DNA from: Silene latifolia
Taxonomy: Eukaryota > Streptophyta > Magnoliopsida > Caryophyllales > Caryophyllaceae
Length of the DNA stretch: 64,000 nt
Reading direction: 5' to 3'
Assembly: GCF_048544455.1 (NCBI RefSeq)
Contig: NC_133538.1
Coordinates: forward strand, 452,117,311-452,181,310
Part shown: positions 1-11,706 of the stretch, piece after piece
Layout: every line of letters begins with the position of its first letter
How positions within the stretch are numbered: the first letter of the stretch is position 1
The notes under the pieces: generated by a model
Told to the model about the DNA's origin: nothing
What the model saw: only the letters and a program-made list of their open reading frames with translations
Databases searched by the model: none
Program-made: the position numbers and the translations under genes

Positions 1-822
1 GCGAACTCGAGGCACGGCAGTTATTATTTAATTATGCGATAATTGAATAATAAATTTTACGAGATGGGTTTTAGTTAATTAATTGTTAATTCACTAAAAT
101 TGTACTAATTGATTAATGTGATTAATATTAGTACGTATATAATATGTGTAGCGGTACACGTATATTTACGGAGTGATTTGGACGAAATTAATTATGGAAG
201 TATTTAAACATGAAACGATGTTTAAAAAAAATTACACGTATTTGTGCGACAAATATAAGAACCAATATGGACCCGTAAATGGGCAAGTGGACCGTGTAAA
301 ATAGAGTTGTGGATGATTAGGAACATAATCATTTCACCTTACTTTATATTCTTCCATAAGTTATTTTATAATCTTTTTTGCATGTGATGTAAGATTGACA
401 AAAAATAAGAAAATCACTCCCACACTCCACCTCCACCTACCCGGCCTCATCCCCCATATACACTCCATCATTTGTTCATTTTTAAACTACAACACTTGAA
501 CATTTGCATGTGTTCATCTATCTTCTCTCTAAAAATAATAACCATCATTTTACTAAGTTGTTAGTAAACTAAAAATAATAACTAAGATGGTTAGTATTAT
601 TTACATATTATCAAGGGTTTATTTTACAAGTATCTAGTTAGTATTTGTAAGATAATTTGTGGGTGTAGTTCTTGGGTGCAACTTGAAGGAGACTTTCTTT
701 TTGAAGGTTTTTCAAGGAGGATCATCCATATCTTTTTAGCTCAAGAACAAACTATAAAGGTGATCTAGTTTGTGCCCATATTACCATAAAATCAATGTAA
801 GGAAATTATTTTTCCTTAAACT
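1..822. other. AT-rich stretch without a recognisable gene
   Basis: No open reading frame with recognisable content was seen on either strand. The region is AT-rich, with a pyrimidine-rich patch near 415-480. Because the Athila-1 post-pol ORF ends at 1200 reading leftward, this DNA probably belongs to the 3' untranslated part of Athila-1 or to an insertion in it. The LTR start expected for Athila-1 (TGATAG at the left edge, TTATCA at the right edge) was not found here. Confidence 0.5.
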
Positions 823-839
823 TTCATTTTTATGCTTTT

Positions 840-1042
840 TTTTTATGACGAGGGGGTTGAGTCTCCCCCGGGCCCATGCATTCCCGCACCACCACATGGA
901 CCATGTAAGCCACTCCCTTCGGGGGCTGCAGTGGCCAAGTGATCATCGCCCCAGATGGTAGTCGAACCTGGGACCTCTCAACTCCTGCATTTCTGCAAGT
1001 TTCAAGGTTTAACCCACGTACCACTGGACTAACACCACTTGG
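840..1042 (-). mobile_element. tRNA-derived SINE with A/T tail and 17-bp target-site duplication
   Basis: Read on the minus strand, the element starts near 1042 with a tRNA-like head. An A-box-like TTAGTCCAGTGG is followed by a B-box GGTTCGACTACC about 50 bases later. A body of about 110 bases follows, then a run of A that appears as T at 838-845 on the plus strand. The same 17 bases, ttcatttttatgctttt, stand at 823-839 and 1043-1059 and form a clean target-site duplication. This is the classic pattern of a pol III SINE inserted by LINE machinery. The family was not identified. The short ORFs across it are by-products. Confidence 0.85.
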
Positions 1043-1199
1043 TTCATTTTTATGCTTTTATATTTGCATGCATGTTACATAGATCACCAAAATGATAAAT
1101 TATGAGATAATTTAATTTTTATTAGAGAGTCTAATATGGATCTATGATCTTTCAATAAGTATAAAATAAAGGGTGTAGCCCCTCGGGTTGGAATACTCC

Positions 1200-1568
1200 T
1201 TATCTAGCAAAATGATCATATATGGGATGCAATGCAAGTCTTTGGTCATCACGAATTGTATTAAAATTTAAGCTTAAGTCTCGCATCATATGCATCATTT
1301 CCAGACTAAAGGGTGAATGAATACTAGAGGTGGAATGGCGTGCTTGAGAGGGTTGACCTCCCTCACGCCGCTCAACGGTGGTACGTGGCTCACCTCGTAG
1401 ATCCAAGTGGTAAGTCGGTCTAGTAAAAGGGGCACTCCCATGATAGGGCTTAGTGTGAACTAAAGCCTTAATTTCTTTCTTCTCTCCGGGTAGACGAATG
1501 GAGTCTTGCCTACCTATCTTCCAAACCATGTTAGGGTGAGCATCCCTAAACCAATTACAAGAAATAAA
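1200..1568 (-). pseudogene. Athila-1 post-pol ORF (ORF-1/env position), 3' part
   Basis: This minus-strand reading frame is the continuation of the ORF at 13388-14270, cut by the Sirevirus insertion. If the Copia element and one copy of the 5-bp duplication ATATT are removed, the frame runs straight through the junction. It then continues for about 120 codons and ends at a TAA at 1200-1202. The residues are basic and proline-rich, as is usual for the tail of this ORF. Athila elements of plants carry such an extra ORF between pol and the 3' LTR; its function is unknown. The joined frame also has one earlier stop at 13527. Confidence 0.7.
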
Positions 1569-1573
1569 ATATT

Positions 1574-3253
1574 TGAAGAGTCTATCACACCCGAAATACT
1601 CGAGAGGGGGGGGGGGGGGTGAATTGAGTATTTAAAAACTTATGCCTACTTTTTATTTTATATCAATGATTAATTACTTAAAGTTTATTAATTAAACTTT
1701 AAGTAATTAACTAAGTGATTATGAACGTAATGAGATAAACGAAAAGAAAAACTGCAAGGACACACGATATTTGAAGTGATTCAGCTTCGCACGTCGAAGC
1801 CTACGTCCACTATTCTCGATTAATAATTTTAGTACCATTCTCCGGATTACAAAATTATCAACCCACTCGTATAGCTAACTCTAATTATAACTCAATTTGA
1901 ATATCACTAGATATTCGGTTTTGACTATCTTAAGTTACTAAGAAAGCACTTGATTGTTCTTCTAAGTGTTCACACAATTGAACGAGTAAGAAACAATATT
2001 AAGTACTATTATCTTATGACGTTACCTTAAGAAAAATAAGCAAATTAAAGAGCACGACTTTTCGCAAGATTTTCCAAACGCAAAACAATAAAAATAGCCA
2101 ATTAAAAATTAAACTCAATTTTGTTTTTTAGGGATTTTTAATATTTTGAAAAGCTTAACTAGAATAAAGAATGATCATATGAATTTATAGTAGAGGAAAA
2201 AACTAGGGTTTGCATGAAACGCTAGGATGCCGTGAGATAGGCGGTTTATCTCGCAAGAGATAAATCTCTATCTCTTTCCTAATTCAATCCAAGATATATT
2301 AGTTTAGGTATATAAGATAAAAGTGAATCTTATTTTTCTATAACTATATCTTTAAGATTTTCAGATAAGTAAACAAATTAAATCATGTATATATTTAAGA
2401 TAAGAAAATATCTTATAAAAATATAAGCTAGATTTTATTAGATAGGTTATTTGTACTTGAGGACTTGTAAAACCTAAAGGTTCAAAGCCAGCGGCCGAAA
2501 TCCTAGGCCCGTGTCCATCTAGACGAAAATCCCTTTTCTTGGATTAGGTTTAGGTTAAAATAAACTAGCAAACCCTAGGTAGCATGACGACCCATAAGTC
2601 GTTTTACTAACCAATAGAGACATGCAAGTTATCCATTATAATAACCCATATTTCATCTCTACTATATACACATATGATTTCGAAATATGTTTAAAGAATT
2701 TTATCCTTTGAAAAATGACTTTAAAACTATTAAAATCGTGCCATTAAAATGCTACCCAAAGTTATAGTAGAAACAGCTATAACTTTAAGTTTGGTAAGTA
2801 AAGTTATAGGTGAAATAGCTTTAACTTTACCTTCCCAATATTCTTTTCTTAAGATACCGTCATTAGATGAAGACCTATACTAGCTAATCTTCATGGAGAT
2901 CTTTAGTGATAGGATCTTCTCTTTATCTTGACCAAAAGCTCTTCATCTTGAGCTTTTTAAAGACTTGATCTAGCCTTTTGCTTGAGTGATCATCATACTT
3001 GAAACTTGTTACAGTTACTATGACGCTTTAAGAATCTTCAATGTTATAGCTCATGCTGCTATAACATTACTTGAATGATGCCTCACAAATCTTCAATGTT
3101 ATAGCTAAGAATGTTATAACATTACTTGCTAAACTTGTAAACCTGAGTCAATCTAACAAAGACTAAACAAAAGATTACGAGCAAGAGTATATATAAAACG
3201 AAGCACACACTTGTCATTATCAAAACTTAATCATATATCTAAATGGTCCAACA
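1574..3253 (-). repeat. 3' LTR of the Sirevirus-like element
   Basis: A 1680-bp direct repeat of 11707-13382. It starts TGAAGAGTC and ends TGGTCCAACA. Differences between the two copies are scattered single bases and short indels. The most obvious is a G run near 1605-1619, about twice as long as in the other LTR (about 11740-11746). The LTR contains inverted GTTATAGC/GCTATAAC motifs at 2760-2836 and 3041-3125. Confidence 0.93.
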
Positions 3254-3267
3254 AATTCCCCCTTTTT
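3254..3267 (-). promoter_or_regulatory. Polypurine tract of the Sirevirus-like element
   Basis: Immediately inside the 3' LTR the complement strand reads AAAAAGGGGGAATT, a purine run at the place where plus-strand DNA synthesis is primed in LTR retrotransposons. Confidence 0.85.
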
Positions 3268-3765
3268 GATGATGACAAGTCTCTTATGATTTGTGACTAA
3301 GTGAACGTTCCCCCTCAACATAATACTATAAAAGTCATAGTCAGTCGAACGCAAGAACAATCCACTAATATACAAAGTATAGCATCTAAGGACCTTAAGA
3401 GATTAAAGGTTCTGACAAGGACAAGCTTAGGCAAATACTTAAGTCACGATAATTTCTTCCCCCTCTTGACATCATCGAAAAGACGAGAAAAGACATAAAA
3501 CAACTAAAATGATATAGATCGAGACACGTATTAATCATGCAAAGAAAGATTATAAAACGAGAAAATAATCTACATTAAGCATGCCAAATATAAAATAAGA
3601 GTACTACAAACCAAAGTAGTCTAATTGCCAATTGGGCCGAATAAGGTGAAAAGTGATAAAGCCAAATGGGCCGAATGGAAGAGCAAGCCAAAATGGGCCG
3701 AATTAGACAATTATTCAAAATAGAAAGCCTAATAAAAAGAAAATCAAGGTAAGGATGATGACGGG
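3268..3765 (-). other. 3' untranslated region of the Sirevirus-like element
   Basis: No coding content was seen. A short motif, AATGGGCCGAAT and variants, occurs three times between about 3630 and 3705. The stretch separates the extra ORF from the polypurine tract. Confidence 0.5.
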
Positions 3766-5394
3766 TTAAGGGTAGTCGCGTTTCACGACATTTGGGTTCA
3801 CATAACCGGGACGGGTCCTAAACTCAAGCGAGTCAAGACGATCAAAGCATGAGCGGACATGGTCAGCTTGTGCCGTGAGACACCTCTCGAAATTGAGCAC
3901 TTTCAATGACAAGGCTTTAGTAGCCTCGTAAACAACCCGCATATCCTCATACATAGCCTTCCCTTCACGCCATATTGCCCCTCCTTGACTAGCTAAGTTA
4001 GCCAATGACCCGGAATGATGGACACACTCCTTAGCCGCCCTAGCCGCATCCTGAGCCATAGAATCAACCCGAGCTTCTAACCCATGCAAATAAGACAAGA
4101 CCTCGGCAAGATCCGAACCCTTCGAACCCGAAGCCACATTCCTGTCTTGACCCAAACCCGAGACCAATTCCGCAACCATCTTATTTTGTGCATCCATTTT
4201 CTCACAAATACTCGCCATAAACGAGTCCAACTTTTGTTCAACAACCGAGACCACATTCGACGATTTCTCCACCACATTCCCCTTAGCCAAAAACGCCAAA
4301 TCGGGTCCAATTACACCAATCTTCATGAATTTAAGATGAGTGTCACACATCTCATCTCTGACTATTACACCATAGCTAGAAGACCCAATTACCCTTTTTT
4401 GTTCCAAAAGCCGAGAGACCCACATAACATACGGCAAATCCAAAGTAGTATAAAAATTTTCCTCGGTGATGGAAATACTTGTTTGGACGATTCTATGAAA
4501 CACGAGATGAGGAAGACTAACTTTGGATCCTTCAAGCCACTTAGACATCAATACCATCTCATAACTCGACAATTTATCACGACCACCCCTCCTCGGAACA
4601 ACCGTGTTCCAAAGAAAATTGAGAAATAATTTCAATTATGGAGTGAATGACCCCGCAAGCATATTACTTGACCCCGTAGCATCAACATCAAAAGACTTCT
4701 TAATTTTAAGCTTTTCTTCCTCCGTCACATCTCCCCATTCCGCACTCGGATTTATTTCGATCCCATCATCAGGGACCGAAAACAGAGTACAAAAATCGGC
4801 AAGGAAGATTTTGACTTCGGATTCATTCACCATAGCATGCAACATGTTATTTTTTACGGAGACAGAAGAATAAAACTGGATTACCTCAATAGGATAAACC
4901 GGACCAACAAAGGAACTAACTTTCTTCCATTCTTGAAAATTCAAGAAATCCTTAAAAATTTGTAAAGCTTCAATTTTCCAACACCATTTTTCGGAGTAAG
5001 AACGACCACCATGAATACCATACCGCATAACATTGTTGACTCGGGTTCTTTCGTCCGCGGTAAGTCGAAGCTTATCAAGTCCCGATGATGTTGCATTCGG
5101 CATATACTCTCGGAACATTGCTCTTTGATGACCTTCTTGAGTAGCTACGACCTCGGTTTCCTCCACCGAGCCTTCAAACCCTACAGCCTTCTTCTTCCCC
5201 TTATTTAACTTCCATCTTTTCCCTTCTAAGTTAGGATCAACCCGGTTATGATCGAAATTAATTGGTTTTTGGTTTGATGAAGGTGAGGGAGTTTTGAGAG
5301 GGACATGGGTTTTGTTGCATGGTGATTTGGAGGACCCGGTCCGAGTTGTAGACCGAGTTGAGGGTGAGTGGAGGCGAGTTGAGGGAGGAGTCAT
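3766..5394 (-). pseudogene. Extra ORF after pol of the Sirevirus-like element (plant transposon protein/env position)
   Basis: A minus-strand frame of about 542 codons starts at an ATG at 5392-5394 and ends at 3766. It is broken only by one in-frame TAA at 4636-4638. The N-terminal part is Ser/Thr/Pro-rich and basic. The centre (about residues 100-330) has the look of the 'putative plant transposon protein' domain, with LADFCTLFSVP and LWNTVVPRRGGRD. The C-terminal part is Ala/Leu/Glu-rich and probably coiled coil. No transmembrane segment is evident. The position between RNase H and the 3' LTR is where Sireviruses carry an env-like ORF. The function is unknown. A similar fold pattern appears in the Athila-1 post-pol ORF. 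Confidence 0.7.
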
Positions 5395-5888
5395 GATGAT
5401 GATTTGATTTTGGAGGTTGAGTTTGGAAGGGTGTAGAAAAGTAAATATTAAGAGTTGTGTGTTGATGGTAACGGTAGAGGGTGGGGTATTTATGGGGGAG
5501 TGTTAATTGTGAAATATGGTAAAAGAGGTTGAGAGAGATAAGGAAGGTGGAGGTGACGTGTGGAATTAGGTAGGTAAATATTCTCTTTTTTTTGTTAATT
5601 ATTTACTTACCATAAAATAATATAAGTGGTTAGGGTAGATAATTTATAAGATATGGCAAGAGATAAAATTTTGGTAGAGAATTTCGGTTAAGGGAAAAAT
5701 AAGGAGGCAATTTATTACGACTTTATGATTCGTAATAAAACTCAATATACATGACTAGCAAATGGAATATTCTCATATTATAAAATAACATTTGACATAA
5801 ATAAACTTGCAACGAAAAATACGGACACAGTCATACAATATCGTCAAATATAGTCAGTCATACGGAGAGTAGAATATTTGTGACAAGT
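5395..5888. other. Spacer between pol and the extra ORF of the Sirevirus-like element
   Basis: AT-rich and without an ORF. The pol frame ends with a TAA at 5889-5891, and the extra ORF starts at 5394 on the same strand. No promoter could be assigned, though a separate transcript for the extra ORF would have to start here. Confidence 0.5.
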
Positions 5889-7505
5889 TTAGTTGCCACC
5901 AATTAAACCAATTTCCAATCATAAAATCTCAAAACGTTCTCTAGTCAATGCTTTGGTAAAAATGTCAGCCCATTATTTTTCTGTACTACAAAATTCCAGT
6001 CTTATGTTGCCCTTATCTACATGATCACGTAGAAAATGGTGTCTGATGTCTATATGCTTCGTTTGTGAGTGTTGTGCCCGGTTCTTAGATATGATTATAG
6101 CACTCGTGTTGTCGCACAAAATAGGTATACACCCAACATTAACACTGTAATCACATAATTGATGCTTAAGCCATAAAAGTTGAGAACATACCAGTCCAGC
6201 AGCAATGTATTCGGCTTCAGCTCTAGATAGCGCAACAGAATTTTGCTTCTTTGACTCCCACGTAATGATACACGGTCCAACAAACGTGGCTATGCAGGAA
6301 GTACTTTTTCTGTCAAGTGAACAACCTGCATAATCTGCATCTGATTACCCTATGAGATCGAAATTACACTCAAGAGGATACCACATATATAATTTAGATG
6401 TACCGATTAAATACTTCAAGATTCTCTTAACTGCAATCATATGCGATTCTTTAGGGCACGATAACCGAGCACATACGCATACACTAAACATAATATCCGG
6501 ACGACTTGCAGTTAAATAAAGAAGTGAGCCAATCATACCTCGATATGTCGTCTCATCGACAGACTTATCGTTTTCATCCAAAGTCAACTTCTTCTCAGTA
6601 CCCATAGGAGTTGGCTTAGAATTAGAATTTTCCACACCGAATTTCTTGATTAGCTCCTTGATGTATTTTTGTTGGTGTATCATAATTCATTCAGAAGTTT
6701 GTTGAATCTGGAGTCCAAGGAAGAACTTGAGTTCTCCCATCATGCTCATCTCGAATTCTGAGGTCATTAAATCTGAAAAATACTTGCATAAACGATTATT
6801 AGTTGAACCAAAAATAATATCGTCAACGTATATTTGTACAACTAATAAATCGGAATCCTCAGTTTTTAAGAATAGGGTTTTATCGACAGATCCTCTTTTA
6901 AAACCACTTTCAAGAAGATATTTTGACAATCTCTCGTACCACGACCTCGGAGCTTATTTCAAACCATACAAGGCTTTATCTAATTTGAAAACATGGTTTT
7001 GAAACTTGATATCGAGAAATCCGGGAGGTTGTTCGACGAAAACCTCCTCATTTATATAACCGTTAAGAAATGTTGTCTTGACATCCATTTGATAAAGTTT
7101 AATTCCTTTATGAGCAGCAAACGCTATTAATAGTCTAATAACCTTGAGTCTGGCTACAGGAGTGAAGGTCTCCTCATAGTCAATTTCTTCTTGTTGATTA
7201 TACCCTTGTACAACCAATCTAGCTTTATTTCGTACAATAACTCTTGTATCATCCAGCTTGTTTCTAAAAACCCATCTTGTACCAATGACCGTTCGGTCTT
7301 TAGGTCTTGGAACCAAATGTCATACTCTGTTCCATTCGAACTGTTGAAGCTCTTCTTGTATAGCAATGATCCAATCAGGTTCGGCAAGTGCTTCTTTGAT
7401 ATTTGTTGGCTCAATGGTTGAGAGAAAGGAGTAGAACGAACAAAAGTTGTTAAGTCTTCTACAAGTTCGAACACCTTCATTCAAGTTTCCTAGGATGGTT
7501 TCCAT
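5889..7505 (-). pseudogene. Copia reverse transcriptase and RNase H (Sirevirus-like pol, C-terminal part)
   Basis: On the minus strand the RT core reads through WVFRNK, ARLVVQGY, DVKTTFLNG, ALYGLK and the catalytic YVDDIIFGS. It continues into the RNase H connection (SLLYLTASRPDI) and RNase H (ALSRAEAEYIAA, SKNRAQHSQTKHIDIRHHF). One frame is kept for most of the length but is cut by single stops after GLK, QTSE, DLIG and STEK. Two of these are CAA to TAA changes, as expected from cytosine deamination. A frameshift lies near 7320. The product would be non-functional. Copia RT copies element RNA into DNA in cytoplasmic particles. Confidence 0.85.
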
Positions 7506-8396
7506 TGGATGAGAATCCTTATATTTCTATTTCTTATAAACAGGAGGTACATCTTCATCTGAACTAGTCTCGCCTTCTTCGAATGATTGGGGTTCAAGCC
7601 TTATTCCCCTGAATCCAATCCTGGAGTTATAACATAATCCGTTATAATATCGGATCTAATTTGTTGATTTGGACTTGAAGTTATAGCTTCATCAGTTATA
7701 ACTATATCCTCCAATTGCTTAGATTGAGAAGAGGTTTTAGTATCATCAACTAAACTCTCAGTTCTCTTTCCTTTATCATTCGAAGGGCTTCCTTGTTCAT
7801 CATTTGTGCCCTCAATTTCTTTATCTACTTCATCCAATTCTGGAAGTTCATCCCTGGATAGTCGGAAATCAGGTTCGTTCAAATCTTCTCCCTCATCCTG
7901 TTCAGCTTTGTCAAACATATTATTCTCATCAAAAACAACATGAACACTTTATTCGATGCATAAGGTTCTTTTATTGAAAACCTTATATGCTTGACTATGA
8001 TTAGAATAACCGACAAACACCACTTTGTCATTTCTGGGATCGAATTTTCTTAATCTATTTTTGCCATTATTATGGACAAAACATTTACTCCCGAAGCAAC
8101 GTAGATGTGATATGTTAGGTTTACGTCCCTTAAGAAGCTCATAAGGAGTCTTCTTGAGAATGAGTCTAATCAACGCTCGATTATGAACATAGCATGCAGT
8201 ACTAATAGCCTCGGCCTAGAAATTTCGAGGTAGGCCGCTACACAACAACATCATGCGTGCCATATCCTCCAATGTTCTATTCATACGTTCAACAACACCG
8301 TTTTGCTGTCGGGTTCGTGGTGTTGAGAAGTTATGCCCAACACCATTCTCTCTACAGTATTCTATAAAAGCATAGTTATCAAATTCGTGTGCTCGT
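7506..8396 (-). pseudogene. Copia integrase, C-terminal half and linker (Sirevirus-like)
   Basis: After the inversion breakpoint near 8397 the minus strand resumes at EFDNYAFIEYCREN. It continues through NGVVERMNRTLEDMARMML, which contains the catalytic Glu, then LLKGRKPNISHLRCFGSKCFV and an acidic Ser/Glu/Asp linker. The Asp motif expected just before EFDN is not intact (RAHEF instead of the usual SD.G.EF). Several stops split the frame at about 8216, 7949 and 7601. The linker contains repeated VITDEAIT/VITPGL-type peptides encoded by an inverted GTTATA motif (7627-7710). Confidence 0.8.
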
Positions 8397-8660
8397 TGCA
8401 AACATGTGAGATCATCGTTCAAACCCAAGAGAATGGTAAGTACCAAGGAACCACTAGAACTCGTACATATGGATCTTTGTGGCCCAATGAAGGTAAGAAG
8501 TAGAGTTGGATCTAGGTATGTCTTCGTTCTAGTTGATGACTACTCTAGGTATGTTTGGCTTATATTTCTCTATTCAAAGGATGAAACTTTCGAAGAGTTT
8601 GCATTTCTAATGAAGCGTGCTCAAAATAAGTATAAATCAAAATTAGTTTCCATCCTTGGT
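8397..8660 (+). other. Inverted segment of the Copia integrase
   Basis: About 260 bases encode, on the plus strand, the N-terminal part of the integrase core: SSFKPKRMVSTKEPLELVHM, then DLCGPM, FVLVDDYSRYVWLIFL and a Lys-rich helix. All flanking pol sequence is on the minus strand. Before it, the minus frame stops at FNQETLC. After it, the frame resumes at EFDNYAF. The missing part is exactly what the plus strand encodes, so this is an in-place inversion rather than an insertion. It separates the catalytic Asp residues and destroys integrase. Confidence 0.88.
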
Positions 8661-9191
8661 ACATAACGTTTCTTGATTGAATTTGATTGAGGGAAGTCCT
8701 TCAACCAAATCCCATTTCTTTAGCTTATTCAATGTTGTTGAATTTATGTGAGCAAATCTTTTGTGCCAAAGGCACGGATCATCTGTCGTTACTTTCATGC
8801 ACGTGAATGAATTAGTAGGAATATTATTTAGATCAATCATATAAACATTCCTTCTAAGGTGTCCTTCAAGCACAACGCTACTTGTTCCTTCAATTATTAT
8901 TCGACAAGAATCTGAATGAAAGACAACTTTATTTCCTTTGTTGCATAATTGAGAGATACTCAGTAAATTGTGTTTGAGACCACTAACAAGATAAACATCA
9001 CTAATAGCATGAGAAGAGGATATTCCAACTTTACCAACACCGATGATCTTACCCTGCTTGTTATCACCAAATGTGATCTTACCTCCATCGAAGGGTTCAA
9101 GTGAAATAAATAAATTTACATCTCCAGTCATGTGCCTTGAGCATCCACTATCAAGGTACCATAGGTTATTTTCTTTCACCACAACCTGCAA
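8661..9191 (-). pseudogene. Copia protease and GAG-pre-integrase (Sirevirus-like)
   Basis: The minus strand encodes the aspartic protease signature YLDSGCSRHMTG, a core with GKIIGVGKVG and LKHNLLSISQL, and then the zinc-binding pre-integrase domain (LWHKRFAHIN with Cys near the end). The frame is open from about 9191 down to the inversion breakpoint. It is shifted relative to the upstream gag frame that stops at 9197, so gag and pol are no longer joined. The protease would normally process the Gag-Pol polyprotein. Confidence 0.82.
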
Positions 9192-9196
9192 AATAA

Positions 9197-11597
9197 TCAG
9201 ATACAGTTTTTAGGTACCCATGCTAAGTTGAGTCCTTTGACGTTAGTCACTCTAAAAACTAGATCTTTTCTAACCCAAACCTTTTTTATAATTTTACGTT
9301 TTGGAGGCAAATGGGTTTGATTAGGAGCCGTCTTAGGTTGAGTTGTGGGTTCCTTATGTCGTGGTCTTTCAGGTTGTTTTAGGGGAGCTTTGGTTTTGAA
9401 GGGCTCTTTAGGTTTAGGTGTTTGTTTTGATTTGGCAACTTTCTTGAAATCAAAGCTCATATCGTAGAACCAACAATGATCATTGTTGCGTTCTTCACTT
9501 GTACTTGGTTCTGATGGGGTACAATCATTATGTTCGAAAATAGTGTCAGATGCTTTAACAAAGTTGATTCCTTTTCTTAAATCCTGAGCATATTTGACAC
9601 AATTTTCTTGGATATGTCCAGTATGACCACAGTAATTACAAATCAAATATTCTGGTAAATTTGTATATTTTCTCTTTCTGAAATATCGTTTGGAAGGGGT
9701 TGATTTGCATTTAGAGTGATCTCTACGACCATAGCACTCGTGCCCTAATCCCATTTTCATGTTATTATCTGATTGCTCAGTTAGGAAATTTAGAACACGT
9801 GTGCTACCTTCCCATTTTTCGTGAACCTTTCTAGCATGCAAGAATAATTCTTTTAACGATTGTATCTCTTCGTTGCATTTAGAATGGTCTGACTTTATGA
9901 TATTGGGAGGATGAGTCTCTTCATAATTGTCACGAAAGTTCTGGAATCTATCATTAAGAACTCGTACCGTCTCGGTATGCGTTATTTTAGTATTTGAAAG
10001 AACGGTTTTAGATTCCTTTAATTGCTGAGTTAGAGATTCAATCTCCTTCTTTTGATCTTAGATCACGGCTTCTCTAGCCATAGCCTTGGACTCAAGAAGC
10101 TCTTTGACTTTCCTCAATTCCAATGTTATAGCTTCATTAGCTATAACTTTTGCTTGAAGATGCTTAATGTTGAGTTTCAGGTCTGAGGTTATAACTTCAT
10201 TAGCTATAACTTTAGACTCAAGAGCCTTCTTCTCAGCATTTGTCGTATCTGAAGTTGTAGCCATATTAGTCAAATTTAGATTTGAGCTTTTTGGCCTTTG
10301 CTTTAAGGAGGTGATTCTCTTCAGCAATATCGAGAATTTGTTCTTTCAAGTCTTTCAATTCCATCTCTTGTTCGTGACACTTATCAAGAGATTGTTCAAA
10401 ATATTCAATTAAAGCATTCTTAGGCAATTTCTTAACACTTTTCTTAAGTTCAAGATAACTTACCTCTTCTTCTTTTTCTGAATCGGAATCTCCTAGGAAG
10501 CAGCAGTAGGAGTCCACGCTATCTTTATCATTGTCTGAAAAAAGGTCAAGACTAACATTGCTTAGACATAGGTTAGCAACTTCTTCTTCTTCTGATGCTT
10601 CGTCGTCCTCAGGGTCGAGATCTCCCCAGCATGATGCCATCATCACTTGCTTGAATTCCTTCTTGGTCTTCTCACGTTTTGCTTTGTCTTTAATTTTCTC
10701 CCATGTGGGACAATCCTTAATCATATGACTAGATTCTCCACACTTGAAGCATCCTCTATTAGCAAACGTATTCTTTGACTCAGAAGTTTTCTTATTATAG
10801 AACTTGTTGTTATTTTTGTTGAACGATTTTGCTTGCTTATTTCTGAAGACGCGTTTGTTAAATCGTTTAGCAAACAAAACCGTTTCGTCCTCTATTTCAA
10901 CATATTCTTCTTCCTTAGAAGAAGCTTGTAGAGCCATGCTCTTAGTGTTACTGGCCTCGGCCTCACCGTCCTCCAAGACTAGTTCATGAGCCATGAGAGC
11001 ACCAATAAGTTCTGCGTAAGGAAGAGAAGTGAGATCTCTGACTTCTTCCATAACGGTGACCTTGGGACGCCATTTCTTGGTTAGACTCCTAAGTACTTTT
11101 CTAGCAATATCCTAGGAGTCAAAAGTTTTACCAAGATTTTTGAGCTCATTGACTATAGTAGAAAATCGTGCTGACATGCTATCAAGTGATTCATTCTTTT
11201 CCATTCTAAAAAGTTCATATTTTTGAATCAGCAGGTTAATGTGATATTTCCTTACAGCCGACGTTCCTTCATAGGCCAACTGAAGACCATCCCATATTTC
11301 ATTGGCCGTAGTGAAAGAGGAAAAACGATCGAATTCATTCGATGTCATGCCGTTTTGTAACAGGCTTATCGCTTTCGAGTTTTTCTCAGCCTTCTTGTAA
11401 TCAGCCTTAATATAATCTTCTTCCTTTTTCTCATAGGTAGTGTCTTCCGAAGATGCAACCAAAATTTTGTTTGGTCCATTCTTGATGATCGTTCAGCACT
11501 CCCAATCATATTCTTTTATATACTATGTCATCATGTTTTTCCAAAGTCTATAATTCTTCCCATCAAAGACGGGACACTTAAGATACTTGGAATCCAT
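9197..11597 (-). pseudogene. Sirevirus-like gag, several broken frames
   Basis: A likely start ATG lies at 11595-11597 (MDSKYLKCPVFDGKNYRLW), followed by two stops. Then come the retrotransposon gag core at 11462-11112, a long acidic segment with a first zinc knuckle (CFKCGESSHMIKDC, near 10740), a coiled-coil stretch with repeated VIANEVIT/VIANEAIT peptides (10058-10327) and a second knuckle (CNYCGHTGHIQENC, near 9630). The tail is basic and ends before the protease. A large gag with two knuckles is typical of Sireviruses. Frame changes near 11100, 10266 and 9850 make it a pseudogene. Confidence 0.8.
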
Positions 11598-11691
11598 TTC
11601 ACACGTGTAAGGCAGCGGAATAAAAATAAACTAAAAAGATAAAAAGATAGACGGATCTAGCCTCTTTGCGGTTAGGCAATCAAGAGCACGA

Positions 11692-11704
11692 GGCTCTGAT
11701 ACCA
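11692..11704 (-). promoter_or_regulatory. Primer binding site (initiator Met tRNA type)
   Basis: Two bases inside the 5' LTR the complement strand reads TGGTATCAGAGCC, matching the 3' end of plant initiator methionine tRNA. This fixes the element's orientation as minus. Confidence 0.93.
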
Positions 11705-11706
11705 AT

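Noticed and set aside
420..760. Possible promoter or 5' untranslated region of a host gene
   Set aside because: A pyrimidine-rich patch is present, but no coding region follows on either strand; the next feature is a SINE.
960..1042. Possible functional tRNA gene
   Set aside because: A and B boxes are present, but no complete cloverleaf is evident and the unit has the A tail and target-site duplication of a SINE.
8406..8666. A separate plus-strand gene
   Set aside because: It is the inverted piece of the surrounding integrase, not an independent gene.
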